Assembly (NCBI RefSeq): GCF_026151205.1
Contig: NC_087081.1
Coordinates: forward strand, 8,057,246 to 8,117,245
Length of the DNA: 60,000 bases
Direction of reading: 5' to 3'
Source: Bolinopsis microptera
Taxonomy: Eukaryota > Ctenophora > Tentaculata > Lobata > Bolinopsidae
Of the stretch, positions 27,529 through 38,887 are shown piece after piece. A program made the translations under genes and the position numbers. Under the pieces are notes generated by a model. It had not been told where the DNA came from. It searched no databases and was given only the letters and a program-made list of their open reading frames with translations. Numbering within the stretch: position 1 is the stretch's first letter; each line of letters starts with the position of its first letter.

Positions 27529-27772
27529 TAAACTGATTAGCCAATCATCGTTTAAGAAAGAAAATTATGAATAATAATTGATAAAGCATTGTTAGCGAAT
27601 TGCCAATGATTTATTTAAAGCTCCATCGGACAGAGGCAAATTAGGTTTCTTTCTCCCATTCGAAATCTCATGGGGTCTCTGGGTCTGACAGCTAACAATA
27701 CTTTATCAATTATCATTCATGGTGCTCCCCCTTAAACAGTTAAACGATAATTGGCTGATCAGCTTAACAAAT
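27529..27772. mobile_element. MITE with about 65-bp inverted repeats
   Basis: The left arm gattagccaatcatcgttta...ataaagcattgttagc pairs with the right arm gctaacaatactttat...aaacgataattggctgatca. No ORF inside. Confidence 0.72.
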
Positions 27773-27879
27773 TGTATACATAGAGGGGGATTGTTTAAAA
27801 CATATAAATTCTTAAATTGTATACAATCTACTACAGGCTACTTTTAACTGGGTACACGTATTATACAGTTAGACCAACC

Positions 27880-28012
27880 CTAAAGTTAGACTCTGCCGAA
27901 CTTTAGTGCGCTACCTGAACTTTAGTTCGACACGCACCGAAGTTCGACAAGGGTGATTTTTTGTGAATTTTAGTTGTCGAACTTCTTTGCGTGTCGAACT
28001 ACAGTATGTGAA
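27880..28012. other. inverted-repeat region
   Basis: Copies of gaactttagttcgacacgca and their inverse (tgcgtgtcgaactacag) lie about 80 bp apart. Probably another small transposon remnant. Confidence 0.5.
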
Positions 28013-28509
28013 TCTTTTAACTGTTTTAAGACATCTTTACTGAGGTGTAACCATTTCACCAGTGGAAAGGGGTGCAAGAATCATCTGCAGGAGTATTAAA
28101 TTAACTTGTTCGGTAAATACATCCCACTGGACAAAGATCTGAACAAAATGAACTCGTCCCCCAAACCTCTAAAAAGAGAAGCTACTACTAAAGCTGCTGT
28201 AAGAATTGCTGATTTCCTGAACATATTTTTTTGATGATATTGATGTTATATTAAAATATTATCGGGTTCACAAACAAATACTTATCCGTTCCCGTAAAAT
28301 ATCGGAATTTCACATCATATCCTGTATTTATTCTTTTTGATAACTTGATTATTTATCTAGAAATTTGTTACAGTGGAATTATATGTGCCATTAAACCCCT
28401 CCCCTTAAGACGTCTCAGCATGACCCCGCACCACTCCCTGAACCCCACCCAATAATCTGTTTTAGCTTTCCTCCACTAACAGTCTAACTCAGACATCACA
28501 ACCTAAAGT

Positions 28510-29010
28510 TTAGTCACTTGATGGGGAGTTAAAGGACGCGTTTGCTGATCTTCTGAGTCTACATCCTCCGGAAGAGGATGCTGTTGCAGAAATTAACGGT
28601 GGAGCTAATGGCGATGTATCATGATATTGATCCAATTTTACGTTTTGATGCCACTTATATATGGGATTATAATCACGAAAATCTATGATCTTATCAATTA
28701 TTTCAAACCTCAGCCTCGGATTCTGGAGAAGATTTTTCAAACAGAGACCCAAACTGAGACTCAATGTCATCTGCTGCAAATTTGGAAAGTTCGAGATCAG
28801 CCTCAAATTACATACTTCACTCTCGGAGTGGCTCGGAGATTGTTGACCTGTCTCAGATGATATCGAGCTAGATGGTGAGTGGAAATTGACATGTGATAAT
28901 GACACTTGATCTGTCGTGATGTTTTGAGGGCGAGTGTAACGGGGCATGATGACAAAGTGGGAGTTCATTATATGTATTGACAAAAATAAATTATTCGGGT
29001 TTTTATTCAT
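28510..29010 (-). CDS. uncharacterised ORF of 166 codons
   Basis: An ATG-started frame with no stop for 166 codons in AT-rich DNA, longer than chance would readily give. Residues about 23-65 include MPRYTRPQNITTDQ and a Ser-rich stretch (SPSSSISSETGQQSPSHSES). A leucine-rich part (LSLSLGLCLKNLLQNPRLRF) follows at about 80-100. The end is a small-residue tail. There is no recognised domain, signal peptide or membrane helix. It could be a single-exon gene, an exon, or a retroelement ORF1. I cannot choose between these. Confidence 0.35.
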   Translation of the reverse strand: MNKNPNNLFLSIHIMNSHFVIMPRYTRPQNITTDQVSLSHVNFHSPSSSISSETGQQSPSHSESEVCNLRLISNFPNLQQMTLSLSLGLCLKNLLQNPRLRFEIIDKIIDFRDYNPIYKWHQNVKLDQYHDTSPLAPPLISATASSSGGCRLRRSANASFNSPSSD

Positions 29011-29059
29011 TGTTAGATTATTATTTCTTGTGGTATTTTCACGTCATCATTTTCACGTC

Positions 29060-29085
29060 ATCTGGGTGCGCGCACCCAGATTTGG
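29060..29085. other. perfect 20-bp palindrome
   Basis: tctgggtgcgcgcacccaga reads the same on both strands. It follows two copies of tttcacgtcatc. Nearby at 29200-29285 is a run of gtgttctagtgtgttctagt units with CACGTG. Confidence 0.7.
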
Positions 29086-29189
29086 GTTAAGATGCATGTG
29101 TCAGGTTGTGGGTTGAAAATATGAAACGCCCACGTGGTAAGCACGTGACAGGTGGTAAAAGTGAGTTTAAATCACTGCATGGTTAGTTC

Positions 29190-29290
29190 AGATTGTGTGT
29201 TCTAGCGTGTTCTAGTGTGTTCTAGTCACGTGTTCTAGTCACGTGTTCTTTTCACGTGTTCTAGTGTGTTATAGTGTGTGATGGTGACCT
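29190..29290. repeat. gtgttctagt short tandem repeat
   Basis: About eight imperfect units of gtgttctag(t/tca), some containing CACGTG. Confidence 0.7.
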
Positions 29291-30480
29291 TTTTTTGTAT
29301 GCTAGCCTTTCCCTTGAATTTTGGCTCTGAAAATTATTGAATCTCGCAGTATGACTTGCAAATCTTTACAAATACACTTACTCACTCACATAACTTAAAC
29401 ATCAGTCCAATATGCATGCTACTGTGCATTCTTTTCAGCAGCTTTATCTTAATTAAAACACTTAATCTCAATTTATTTATGGCCATAGTTGATAAAGCTC
29501 CCTATAATTTCTAAATTTTTAATAAATTGCTCTTCTGGAAATTCAGAAAAAAATAAAAGCGTTAACGAGATTTGACTGGAAATAATTTCTACCCGTCACA
29601 TACAAAATATGTCACGTGACTAATCCCATATCTCAGGGAGTGATACTCTGCGAAGGAAACGTCACACGGGAGGAAGTCTAAAGGGAACTATAAACGAGTG
29701 TTTGGAAAAATGAAATCAGAATTCAGATCCTATAAAATTATGAATGTTGTACCAAGCATCTGCTATTGGACCTTAGGATCCGATACAAAAGCCCTGGCAT
29801 GTTACTTAACTATCCGAGATAGGGGTTTCAATGGTTAAAAAAAACTTGTAATGGGCATACTGTAAGTCAAAGTGAGTAACGGGCAGTACAACCCATCATC
29901 CAGTGTCTCCTAAATACACAATACTCAACGTCCAGGGGAGTCAGAAGGATGTCACTTTGAATGTTTTATTCAGTAACCAGGTCGAATTGGGCAATTAAAA
30001 CCGTCAAGGATATTTAAAGTATTATGACGTTTTGGCATGAATTTTAACTGGGGGAGGTTGCCCATCTCGGAATTGAATTATTAAGAATATATATCCAATA
30101 AAACCTTATCACTGAATCACGTGACTTGATTCTATGTCCGTTATTGGCCCTCAGGAGGCTGAGTACTATGCTCCATATTCATGATAACCAGGTTTTGTGC
30201 GAGCAAATTTTATTTCGGGACTAGAGATTTGTTTAATAACGAGCAAAGAATCTAGTCCTTTAATATGCATGGAGCCTAGAGGATGTTTTTGCAGGGATAC
30301 CTTTAGTGTCGCTAAAATATCCGAATCAAATTTGCGTGAATAGACCGGGGTAAATTGCAAGGACCTTTTAAAATTATGTTCGGCAAATTTCATGTATTGA
30401 AACCATGGATCATGAAGATTTGACAAAACTCCTGGCTCCTCTCCTCTCTGCAGACTCAAGAGTCAGTATGACAAGGTAGC
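29291..30480. other. no gene supported; dispersed repeat at the end
   Basis: A minus-strand frame of 97 codons (30166-30459) overlaps the dispersed repeat shared with 27100-27200, so I do not call it a gene. The rest shows no pattern. Confidence 0.45.
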
Positions 30481-30482
30481 TT

Positions 30483-31892
30483 GCCCCACGAAAAACCTCA
30501 CCGAACCTCCACGCGGTGTGGGGTGGGTGGCTCGAACGGGAGGTGCATGGGTGTTTCTAACCTATGCAAAGGAAGGGACTAGACTTCTCTACAACAAGGT
30601 AAGGCTCTAATAACCTCTACTAACCTTAGAACCGCAGCATAACCGCTTTTCCCACAGGCAAATAACACCTTCCGCAGGGAACTAACACGCTCACAGGCCC
30701 CCACATGACGTGTAACCCCAGGATTTGGTTATGGATCGGACACTGAAAACAACGATAGAGGAGCGGTCTACACGCTCACCAGGCTACCATGTCTCGTGTA
30801 ACCCCAGGATTTGACACGTTCACAGGCTACCATGTCTCGTGTAACCCCAGGATTTAGCACGCTCACAGACTACCACGTCTCGTGTAACCCTAGGACTCAC
30901 TTAACAGACTCTAACACGCTCACAGGCTTCCACGTCTCGTGTACCCTAGGATTTGGTTTTGGATCGGACACTCAAAACAACGATAGAGGAGCGGTCTACA
31001 CGCTCACAGGCTACCATGTCTCGTGTAACCCCAGGATTTTACACGCTCACAGGCTTCCACGTCTCGTGTACCCTAGGATTTGGTTTTGGATCGGACACTC
31101 AAAACAACGATAGAGGAGCGGACTACACGCGGTCTACACGCTCACAGACTACCACGTCTCGTCACTCGTGTAACCCCAGGATTTAACACGCTCACAGGCT
31201 ACCAAATCTCGTGTAACCTTAGGATTTAGCACGCTCACAGGCTACCACGTCTCGTGTACCCTAGGATTTGGTTTTGGATCGGACACTCAAAACAAACTAG
31301 GACTCACTTAACAGACTCTAACACGCTCACAGGCTTCCACGTCTCGTGTACCCTAGGATTTGGTTTTGGATCGGACACTCAAAACAACGATAGAAGAGCG
31401 GACTACACGCTCACAGGCTACCATGTCTCGTGTAACCCTAGGATTTAAAACGCTCACAGGCTACGACGTCTCGTGTAGCCCTAGGACTCTAACACTTAAC
31501 AGACTCTAACACGCTCACAGGCTTCCACGTCTCGTGTACCCTAGGATTTGGTTTTTGGATCGGACACTCAAAACAACGACAGAGGAGTGGTCGACAGTGA
31601 CGTTACAGGAACAATGAACATTGCATACTCCTACGAGTTACATGTAGCAGGCCATGACTTTCCCTGGAAGTCCCTGTCTCCTCATCGTTAACCCGTAAGG
31701 GGTTGCACCAGGGGCGGTGATAACAGAACTTCAAGACTCTCGGAGTCTGTTGTCGATATCTATGTATAATATAATTATGTTATATAACTTGGGAGTCTCT
31801 CACTCTAGCAGCAGGAGTTGGAGAATGGGGACGCGTTGTGAAAGCCACCGCAAGGAAGGCTTACAGTCGACGCCGACCAATCAAAAGAAGAA
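30483..31892 (+). mobile_element. non-autonomous retroelement with 13-bp target duplication
   Basis: It begins gccccacgaaaaacctcacc and ends gaccaatcaaaagaagaa, the same ends as the polymerase-bearing element at 47491-51436. gacaaggtagctt at 30470-30482 and 31893-31905 is the target duplication. The 5' two thirds are tandem units (ggatttggttttggatcgga, caacgatagaggagcggtct, acgctcacaggctaccacgt). The polymerase ORF is missing: sequence jumps from tctatgtataatataatt directly to the 3' end. Open frames inside are repeat by-products. Confidence 0.85.
30715..31590. repeat. tandem repeats of the retroelement 5' region
   Basis: Mixed short and long units built from acgctcacaggctaccatgt, ctcgtgtaaccccaggattt and ggttttggatcggacactca. 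Unit order is rearranged relative to the array at 47700-48790. Confidence 0.9.
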
Positions 31893-31905
31893 GACAAGGT
31901 AGCTT

Positions 31906-32285
31906 CCGCATTACGATGCAGTCAGTGTAGGAAGTACGTTTTTTCACACAGTAAAAGAAGTGGTAAAAAGTGGTAAGTGGTAAAAACTTAAGTGGTAATG
32001 GTATGAATATCGGGCGGAAAAGGTGTTAGACAACGATCAAGTCAATATATTGTGGGACTTCCATATCAAGACAGACCATGTTATAAAATATTGTAGGACA
32101 TGTCGACATGATCTTTTGAAAATACCTGGACTCAGCTCACTGCAATTTAAGCATCTCCAATATGCAGAAAACTGATCTTAGGTATGTTATAGATTTAATA
32201 TTCATAGGTAATCGAGACCTCTTACTGTAACCATGTATAATAGATATATCCTTTTGTTATGTGGATACAAAACAGTTCGACCTTT
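31906..32285. other. no gene supported
   Basis: Unique-looking AT-rich sequence between the retroelement and the large repeat unit. A short agtggtaaaaagtggtaagt tract lies near 31965. Confidence 0.4.
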
Positions 32286-34300
32286 AACAGAGAGGCGTGT
32301 TATGTATCAATAATCCGTTGCGCCATTATTTGGGGGTGTTATTGTTTGATACTCCGCATCAGATTACCGTAGTACTGTAGTAGTAGATTCGGGTCACCAA
32401 ATGCATTATCTCCGCTCTTTATTATGAGTTTTATATGAGTTTATGAAGCTTTTATTTTTAGTCGATTTGTGTTCAGATGAAGTGCTCGAATGGTTAACTT
32501 TCATTAGTTGCAGCACTGACCACTGATTCATCATTTCAGTGATTTCTTTCTATTGTTATCATTTTATTTTAGCCATTTATAAATTTTAGTCCACACTCTC
32601 TGGTTCGTAGGACTAACCCCCTACAGCTAGTATAGTGCCTCGGCACAGAGTGGCTTAGGGTTACTGAAAAGGAGATAAGCACCTCAGGCCATCCCAACGT
32701 TCGGGAGAGACCTGCCCTTGTATCTTGTGTTGTATAAATTTATAAAGTTATGAATTTATGAATTAACGAATTTATAAATTTATGAATTTATGAATTTATG
32801 AATTTATGAATTTATGAATTTATGAATTTATTAATTTATGAATTTATGAATATATGAATTTAGGAACTTATGAATTTAAGAATTACGAATGTATAAATTT
32901 ACGAAATTACGAATTTAAGGATTTATGAATTTATGAATTTATGAATTTATAAATTTATGAATTTACGAATTTATGAATTTATGAATTTATGAATTTATGA
33001 ATTTATGAATTTATGAATTTATGAATTTATGAATTTATGAATTTATGAATTTATGAATTTATGAATTTATGAATTTATGAATTTATGAATTTATGAATTT
33101 ATGAATTTATGAATTTATGAATTTATGAATTTATGAATTTATGAATTTATGAATTTATGAATTTATGAATTTATGAATTTATGAATTTATGAATTTATGA
33201 ATTTATGAATTTATGAATTTATGAATTTATGAATTTATGAATTTATGAATTTATGAATTTATGAATTTATGAATTTATGAATTTATGAATTTATGAATTT
33301 ATGAATTTATGAATTTATGAATTTATGAATTTATGAATTTATGAATTTATGAATTTATGAATTTATGAATTTATGAATTATGAATTTATGAATTTATGAA
33401 TTTATGAATTTATGAATTTATGAATTTATGAATTTACGAATTTACGAATTTACGAATTTATGAATTTATGAATTTATGAATTTATGAATTTATGAATTTA
33501 TGAATTTATGAATTTATGAATTTATGAATTTATGAATTTACGAATTTATGAATTTATGAATTTATGAATTTATGAATTTATGAATTTATGAATTTATGAA
33601 TTTATGAATTTATGAATTTACGAATTTATGAATTTATGAATTTATGAATTTATGAATTTATGAATTTATGAATTTATGAATTTATGAATTTATGAATTTA
33701 TGAATTTATGAATTTATGAATTTATGAATTTATGAATTTATGAATTTATGAATTTATGAATTTATGAATTTATGAATTTATGAATTTATGAATTTATGAA
33801 TTTATGAATTTATGAATTTATGAATTTATGAATTTATGAATTTATGAATTTATGAATTTATGAATTTATGAATTTATGAATTTATGAATTTATGAATTTA
33901 TGAATTTACGAATTTATGAATTTACGAATTTATAAATTTATGAATTTATGAATTTATGAATTTATGAATTTATGAATTTATGAATTTATGAATTTATGAA
34001 TTTAAAATTTCGATACTCATAATTCTCGAATGGAAGCCCAATGATAAATAAAATGTACATTGTTTGGTACTGGGTCAAGAAATAAGTCGTCTCTCCTAGA
34101 AAACAAATACTCCGTCACAGTCGACTTTAGAGTGTATAACATATTGTATGTTAATACCTATAATATACCCTCAAAAATAAAAATAAACATAGTAATTACG
34201 TATAAACGGATTCACGATTCTAGGAACTTACAATTCATTTAGTTTAAAGAATTAAAAAAAAAATACTTCCCCAAATTAAAATAATAACAATAAGGTTATT
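32286..34300. repeat. large repeat unit, copy 1, with 8-bp satellite core
   Basis: The left flank (gtatcaataatccgttgcgc ... ttattttagccatttataaa) matches 54278-55108. The right flank (ccaatgataaataaaatgta ... aaaactatttttgatcgaaa) matches 59670-60000. Between them is the satellite. A piece at 32600-32735 (cctcggcacagagtggctta ... gggagagacctgcccttgta) is absent from copy 2 and looks like a LINE 3' end inserted here. Confidence 0.82.
32742..34003. repeat. 8-bp satellite (atgaattt)n, array 1
   Basis: About 1.26 kb of atgaattt units with scattered variants (acgaattt, ataaattt, one 7-bp unit near 33376). The edges are more diverged than the middle. Confidence 0.97.
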
Positions 34301-34639
34301 CACAATTTCAATATTTCAAAATTTTGTTTTCAATCTAAAATGTGGCTTTAAAACTATTTTTGATCGAAAGCCTCAAATTGTCTCAAAATTGTCTCAAACT
34401 TTGGCTCAAAATAGTCCGCTCCATCGCTGCTCAAACATATAAGTTCCTTATTGAGTTATTGATTGTGGTGATTGCAAGATTGTGGTGACAGAGTCTTTCT
34501 AGCTCATCATGATGCTTCATTGCTTCGGGAATACAGTCTTTTTACAGCTGCTGAGCTGTTCTTTGTAAGTCAGAAACTCAATTATAGGTGCCCTGAAATT
34601 ATAAATGTACAAATTTGTTCGGCTACAACAAATACTTGA

Positions 34640-34726
34640 TTAGCAATGTCACAAGATTAATTACTAGTGTCACAGGTTTAATTACCATTGTAACAAAGTT
34701 AATTACCAGTGTAACAAAATCAATTG
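34640..34726. repeat. short seed of the ttaattaccagtgt minisatellite
   Basis: Three or four units like gtcacaggtttaattaccat and gtaacaaagttaattaccag. It is the small version of the large array at 38888-39612 in the equivalent place of another module copy. Confidence 0.75.
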
Positions 34727-34850
34727 ATTATATAGTTATATAATACATTATTTGTTTTTTCGTGCTGATTTCCAACCTGTTTTTAAAAACTCAATTTTTA
34801 TTCTACAATCACTGTGCTTTTCCAAATTCCCCGTAAAGCTGTACGGATTT

Positions 34851-34934
34851 GAAAAAAATTGGATTCTATTAGTAATGTTTGATCATGAGCCGCGGCTCAT
34901 GATCAAACATTACTAATAGAATCCAATTTTTTTC
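34851..34934. repeat. perfect 84-bp palindrome without spacer
   Basis: Two 42-bp arms meet at gagccg|cggctc (34892/34893) with no mismatch and no loop. One arm matches the single-copy sequence in the sister modules (gattctaatataagtaatgt...catgagccgtttaac near 36275, 37335 and 43455). The palindrome is therefore an inverted duplication specific to this copy. Confidence 0.97.
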
Positions 34935-35034
34935 CGTTGAATTTGAGAAAAGCCCCCGTTGGTTTGTAATATTTAAATATTCATGTTTTAGGGTGCCATA
35001 ACCTGATAAGCGTTGGTTACTTTGTCTTACCTGG

Positions 35035-35131
35035 TGTAGTCGTGTGGACGAAGGATGATCAGCTCTTTCTTGCGGTGTCTGTATGATACATTAGGATCGT
35101 TTACAGGTTTACAACAATTATACACCTGCGA
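35035..35131 (-). CDS. open copy of exon piece 4
   Basis: After cattcgcag the exon reads VYNCCKPVNDPNVSYRHRKK then ELIILRPHDYT, ending AG|GTAAGA. The sister copies have frameshifts. This one is fully open, so it may belong to the least damaged member of the cluster together with 35866-36090. Confidence 0.4.
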
Positions 35132-35865
35132 ATGTACATGTTAAGTGTGACATTAAACCCTACCCTGGATTGTTCTGGGATATTAAGATTATAACTTCAG
35201 TCTCTTCCCTCAGATAAGTATAGATAAAAGTACCCTCTCTGCTGGAAAATGTCCCCAACATTAAATATGTGCAGTGACACAAGGCTAATTGCTAAGTACT
35301 ACAATACGCACAGTCATCAGTTTGCGTTTTACCATCAACTTACACTTAATAGGTCCGTATTAGTACGCTTGTTGTCGTCGAGATAAATCGAATCCGCTTC
35401 ATGACGAGGGTTGGTAATCAGCTCCGAACAATCTTGTCTGCTTTTAAAGGAGTGGACCTCAAATCCTGCGAGTGAAAAAAGTGTTGGGAATTTTACTCGA
35501 ACATGGGGAGAAATGGCTGATATCAAGAAAATCGCAGGAAAACGAAAAAAAAGTCGAGAAGTAACGTTAAAATATTGTCATGGGCTCAGCTGCAAAAAGT
35601 GATACTGCGCCCAAATAAATTTGTTCAATAATTCTCCTTTGTTCAATATTCCATTGACTTACGTTTTCTTGTTCATAACTTGTTCGCAATCCAGGATTGC
35701 AATCTTTTACTCTACTCTGTAAAATGCATCTTGGAAAGAATTAAACAATGTTACACTAATAAGTAATCAGTTTCTGTGAATGTTAAATATCGATTGAAAT
35801 AGAAAGACATACTGCGAGAAGATCTCAAAAAGTAAATAAACACTTTTCTCAGGTGGTTAACTTAC

Positions 35866-36090
35866 TATATGGATTTTGATGACTGCAAGATCATAGTCTC
35901 GTGCATTCCGGTTACATTGGTCTGGAACAGGAATCTTCTTGCTTCTCATTATCTTCATTTCGTCGTCTATAAGCTTATTAGGTATCCTAAAAAGCGTGTT
36001 GTTGTCTTCAAGAAGAATCTGATCCGCTTCATGACGAGGGTTTCTAATAAGCTTCAGGAACTCTCGTCTGCTTTTATAAAAGGAGTGGAC
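35866..36090 (-). CDS. longest open exon of the tandem cluster, 75 codons
   Basis: The exon runs from an acceptor (catcacag) to a GTAAGT donor in phase 0. It reads VHSFYKSRREFLKLIRNPRH, EADQILLEDNN, RIPNKLIDDEMKIMRSKKIP and ends CNRNARDYDLAVIKIHI. It joins pieces 3 and 2, which are separate in the sister copies. The DYDLAVIKIH end resembles the catalytic-Asp motif of S1 serine proteases (DxALIxL), but no AAHC or GDSGG motif is visible. That link is weak. An open frame on the opposite strand is a shadow. Confidence 0.4.
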
Positions 36091-38769
36091 CTGTGATGTT
36101 GAAAATTGTTATGAATTTAAACTATAAAGCTCTAACTCTCTAACATATAAAGTGAGCAGGGTACAATTTATCAAACCCTACTGATTTCCTCCCTATTTCT
36201 AACGACCCAATTGTTATCCTGCAATCACTTTACTTTTCCAGATGCACCATAATAAAGATTTGAAGTAGTCAGATTCTAATATAAGTAATGTTGGATCATG
36301 AGCCGTTTAACTTTAATTTGAGAATGCCCCCGTTGGTCTATAGTATTTAAATATTCATGTTTTAGTGTGTCATTACCTGACCTGATCATAAACGTTGGTT
36401 TCTTTGCCTTACCTTGCATGGACGAAGGAACAGCTTCTTCTTGCGGTGTCTGTATGATACATTATAAGGATCGTTTACAAGAATAAACCTGCAAATGTCC
36501 TTGTTAAATGTAACATTAAACTATATTCTGGATTGTTGGGAGATATTAAGGTTAGAATTTCGTCGCTCCCATAGAAAAGCTAGTGTAAATTCAAAATCAC
36601 AGATTAGTTAAGATAAAGATACTTTAAAGGATCAATTCTTGTGTTGGGTATTTGAGAATGATCGTGAACAAACTCAGAAATAGCAGAAAAATTCCACAAC
36701 ATTAAATTGTCAGGGACACAATATAAGGCTAATCGCTAGTACTATACAACACACAATCATTCGATCAAAAGCTTGTGTGTCTTACCATCAACTTACAATA
36801 GGTCCGTGTAAGAACACTTGAAGAGAAGAATCTGATCCGCTTCATGACGAGAGTTGCTAATAAGCTCCGAGGAATCTCGTCTGCTTTTATCTTTTTATGA
36901 TATATAAGGAGTCTACGTCAACACCTGTGATGGTGAATTGTTGTGAATTTTTACTCGACCATTTGAAGAAATCGCTGATAACAAGAGAAACTCAAGAAAA
37001 CGATAGCTAATCGAGATATAACATTCAAATTATGTTATGGGTTCAGCTGCAAAAATTTTCCTTCGTTCAATATTCTGTTGACTTACGTTTTCATGTTTTT
37101 AACTTAGGTTGCCATCTTAACCTAGGATCGTACGCTTCTTTTTAACTGGATTAACTGCGTCTCGGAAAGAATTGAACATTGTTACACTAATACAATTTTG
37201 TTATTAGTGTAACAATATTATATATACCAACATACTATTTCTGCTGATTTCCTCCTAGTTTCTAACTACCCATTTGTTATCCTGTAATCACTTTGCTTTT
37301 CCAGATGCACCATGATATAGATTTGAAGTAGTCGGATTCTAGTATAAGTAATGTTGGATCATGAGCCGTTTAACTTTATTTTGAGAAAGCTCCCGTCGGA
37401 TAGTAATCGAATATTTATATTTAAAGGTTATTACCTTTATTATTAGTACATTACCTGGTCTAATAAACGTTGGTAACTTTGTCTTACCTTGCATGGACGA
37501 TGGAACGTTTCTTTTGTGCGGTGTCTGGTGATACCTTATGAGTTAGGACCCACTATAACAATTCACCTGCAAATGTTCATGTTTAAAAGTGACATTAATT
37601 ACCATACCCTGCATTGTTGAGAGATAATAAGATTAGAATTTCGTATATCCCTTCAGCAAAGATCATGTAAATTCAAAATCACAGGCTAGCTAAGATAAAG
37701 ATACTTTATGCTAATGCGATTGCACTCTCTCTGCTGGTGCATCAAATGTAAATTATTTTCATGGGTATTTGAAAATGATTGTGGTACAAAATAACAATAA
37801 AGAAACAGAAAAATTTCGCCAACATTCAATCGTCATTGGCACAAAGCTAATCGCCGAATACTAATACACACAATCATTCGATCAAAAGCTTGTGTATCTT
37901 ATCTTAACTTTAAGCTTGTAATTGTCTTCGAGAAGAATCTGATCCGCTTCATGACCAGTGTTGCTAATCAGTTCCAGGAACTCTCGTCTGCTTTTATCTA
38001 GGAGTGGACCTCAAAACCTGTGACGTTTAAAAGTGTTTGGAATTTATACTAGAACTATAAAGAAATTGATGATATCAAGAAAAACGCAGGAAAACAAAAA
38101 AAATATTATTGTGGGCTCAGCTGCAAAAAATTGTTTTCCTTTATTCCATATTCCGTCGACTTACATTTTCATGTACATAAATTCTTTGCAATCCAAGATT
38201 GTAAACTTCTATTTCACTAGGTTAACTGCATCTTGAAAAGATTGAACTATGTTACATTAATAAGTTTTTGTGTATGTTAAACATCGATTTATGTCTAAAA
38301 ATATGTTGCTAAAAGTTGTAAAGAAGTAAGAAAACAAATTTTTCAAGTAACTTACTAGTTTATGGATTCTGGTGACTGCAAAGTTATAGTCCCGTGTTTT
38401 CGTGCATCCCGATTATAGTGGTCTGGTACTACTCCAGGGATCTTCGTGCTTCTCAGTCGAATAGTTAGTAGATTTATTCATGACTATGTCCATTAGTTAT
38501 CCTGAAAAACAGATCAGTTAAAACATTGACATTCAGTTCTTTCTTTTGACACGTGCAAATATACCAAACAAGTAGGGGTATGTAATATAATGCATTACAT
38601 TTCAGTTTTATATTTTTAAAAAGTTGTTTACAATTATTATGAAATCGATAGAAATACCTAAACATTTGAAAGTTCAACTAAGCCATCAAAATAATTGTAG
38701 GATAGACGTACATTGTTTATGTGAGCAGATTAATATTTGTAAATTAATGCTGATAATTTAAGAACATAC

Positions 38770-38845
38770 CAAATCAAGAGCTCAGTTGAGTTCCGTCTGA
38801 TAAAGTCTGGCTCATTGTCAGTCGTGATAAAGTGCAGGGCTCTGC
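38770..38845 (-). CDS. exon piece 1 of the cluster, copy A
   Basis: A 76-base exon between tgcag and GTATGT, reading RALHFITTDNEPDFIRRNST then ELLI. Copy B at 45273-45348 has the same length, splice sites and phase and the shared RRNSTELL end. Conserved length, splice sites and frame argue that it was coding. Confidence 0.5.
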
Positions 38846-38887
38846 CTGCACTTGTTATTTTTATCAAGTTATCAACCTAAAATACGA

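Noticed and set aside
30166-30459. 97-codon minus-strand ORF
   Set aside because: Part of it overlaps a dispersed repeat also present at 27100-27200, and no domain pattern is visible.
30811-31448. Frames with TLTGYHVSCNPRI repeats
   Set aside because: They are translations of the tandem 5' region of the retroelement. Frames change with unit length and no protein pattern is conserved.
35869-36096. 75-codon plus-strand frame
   Set aside because: It is antisense to the 225-base minus exon, which has proper splice sites and homologous pieces in sister copies.
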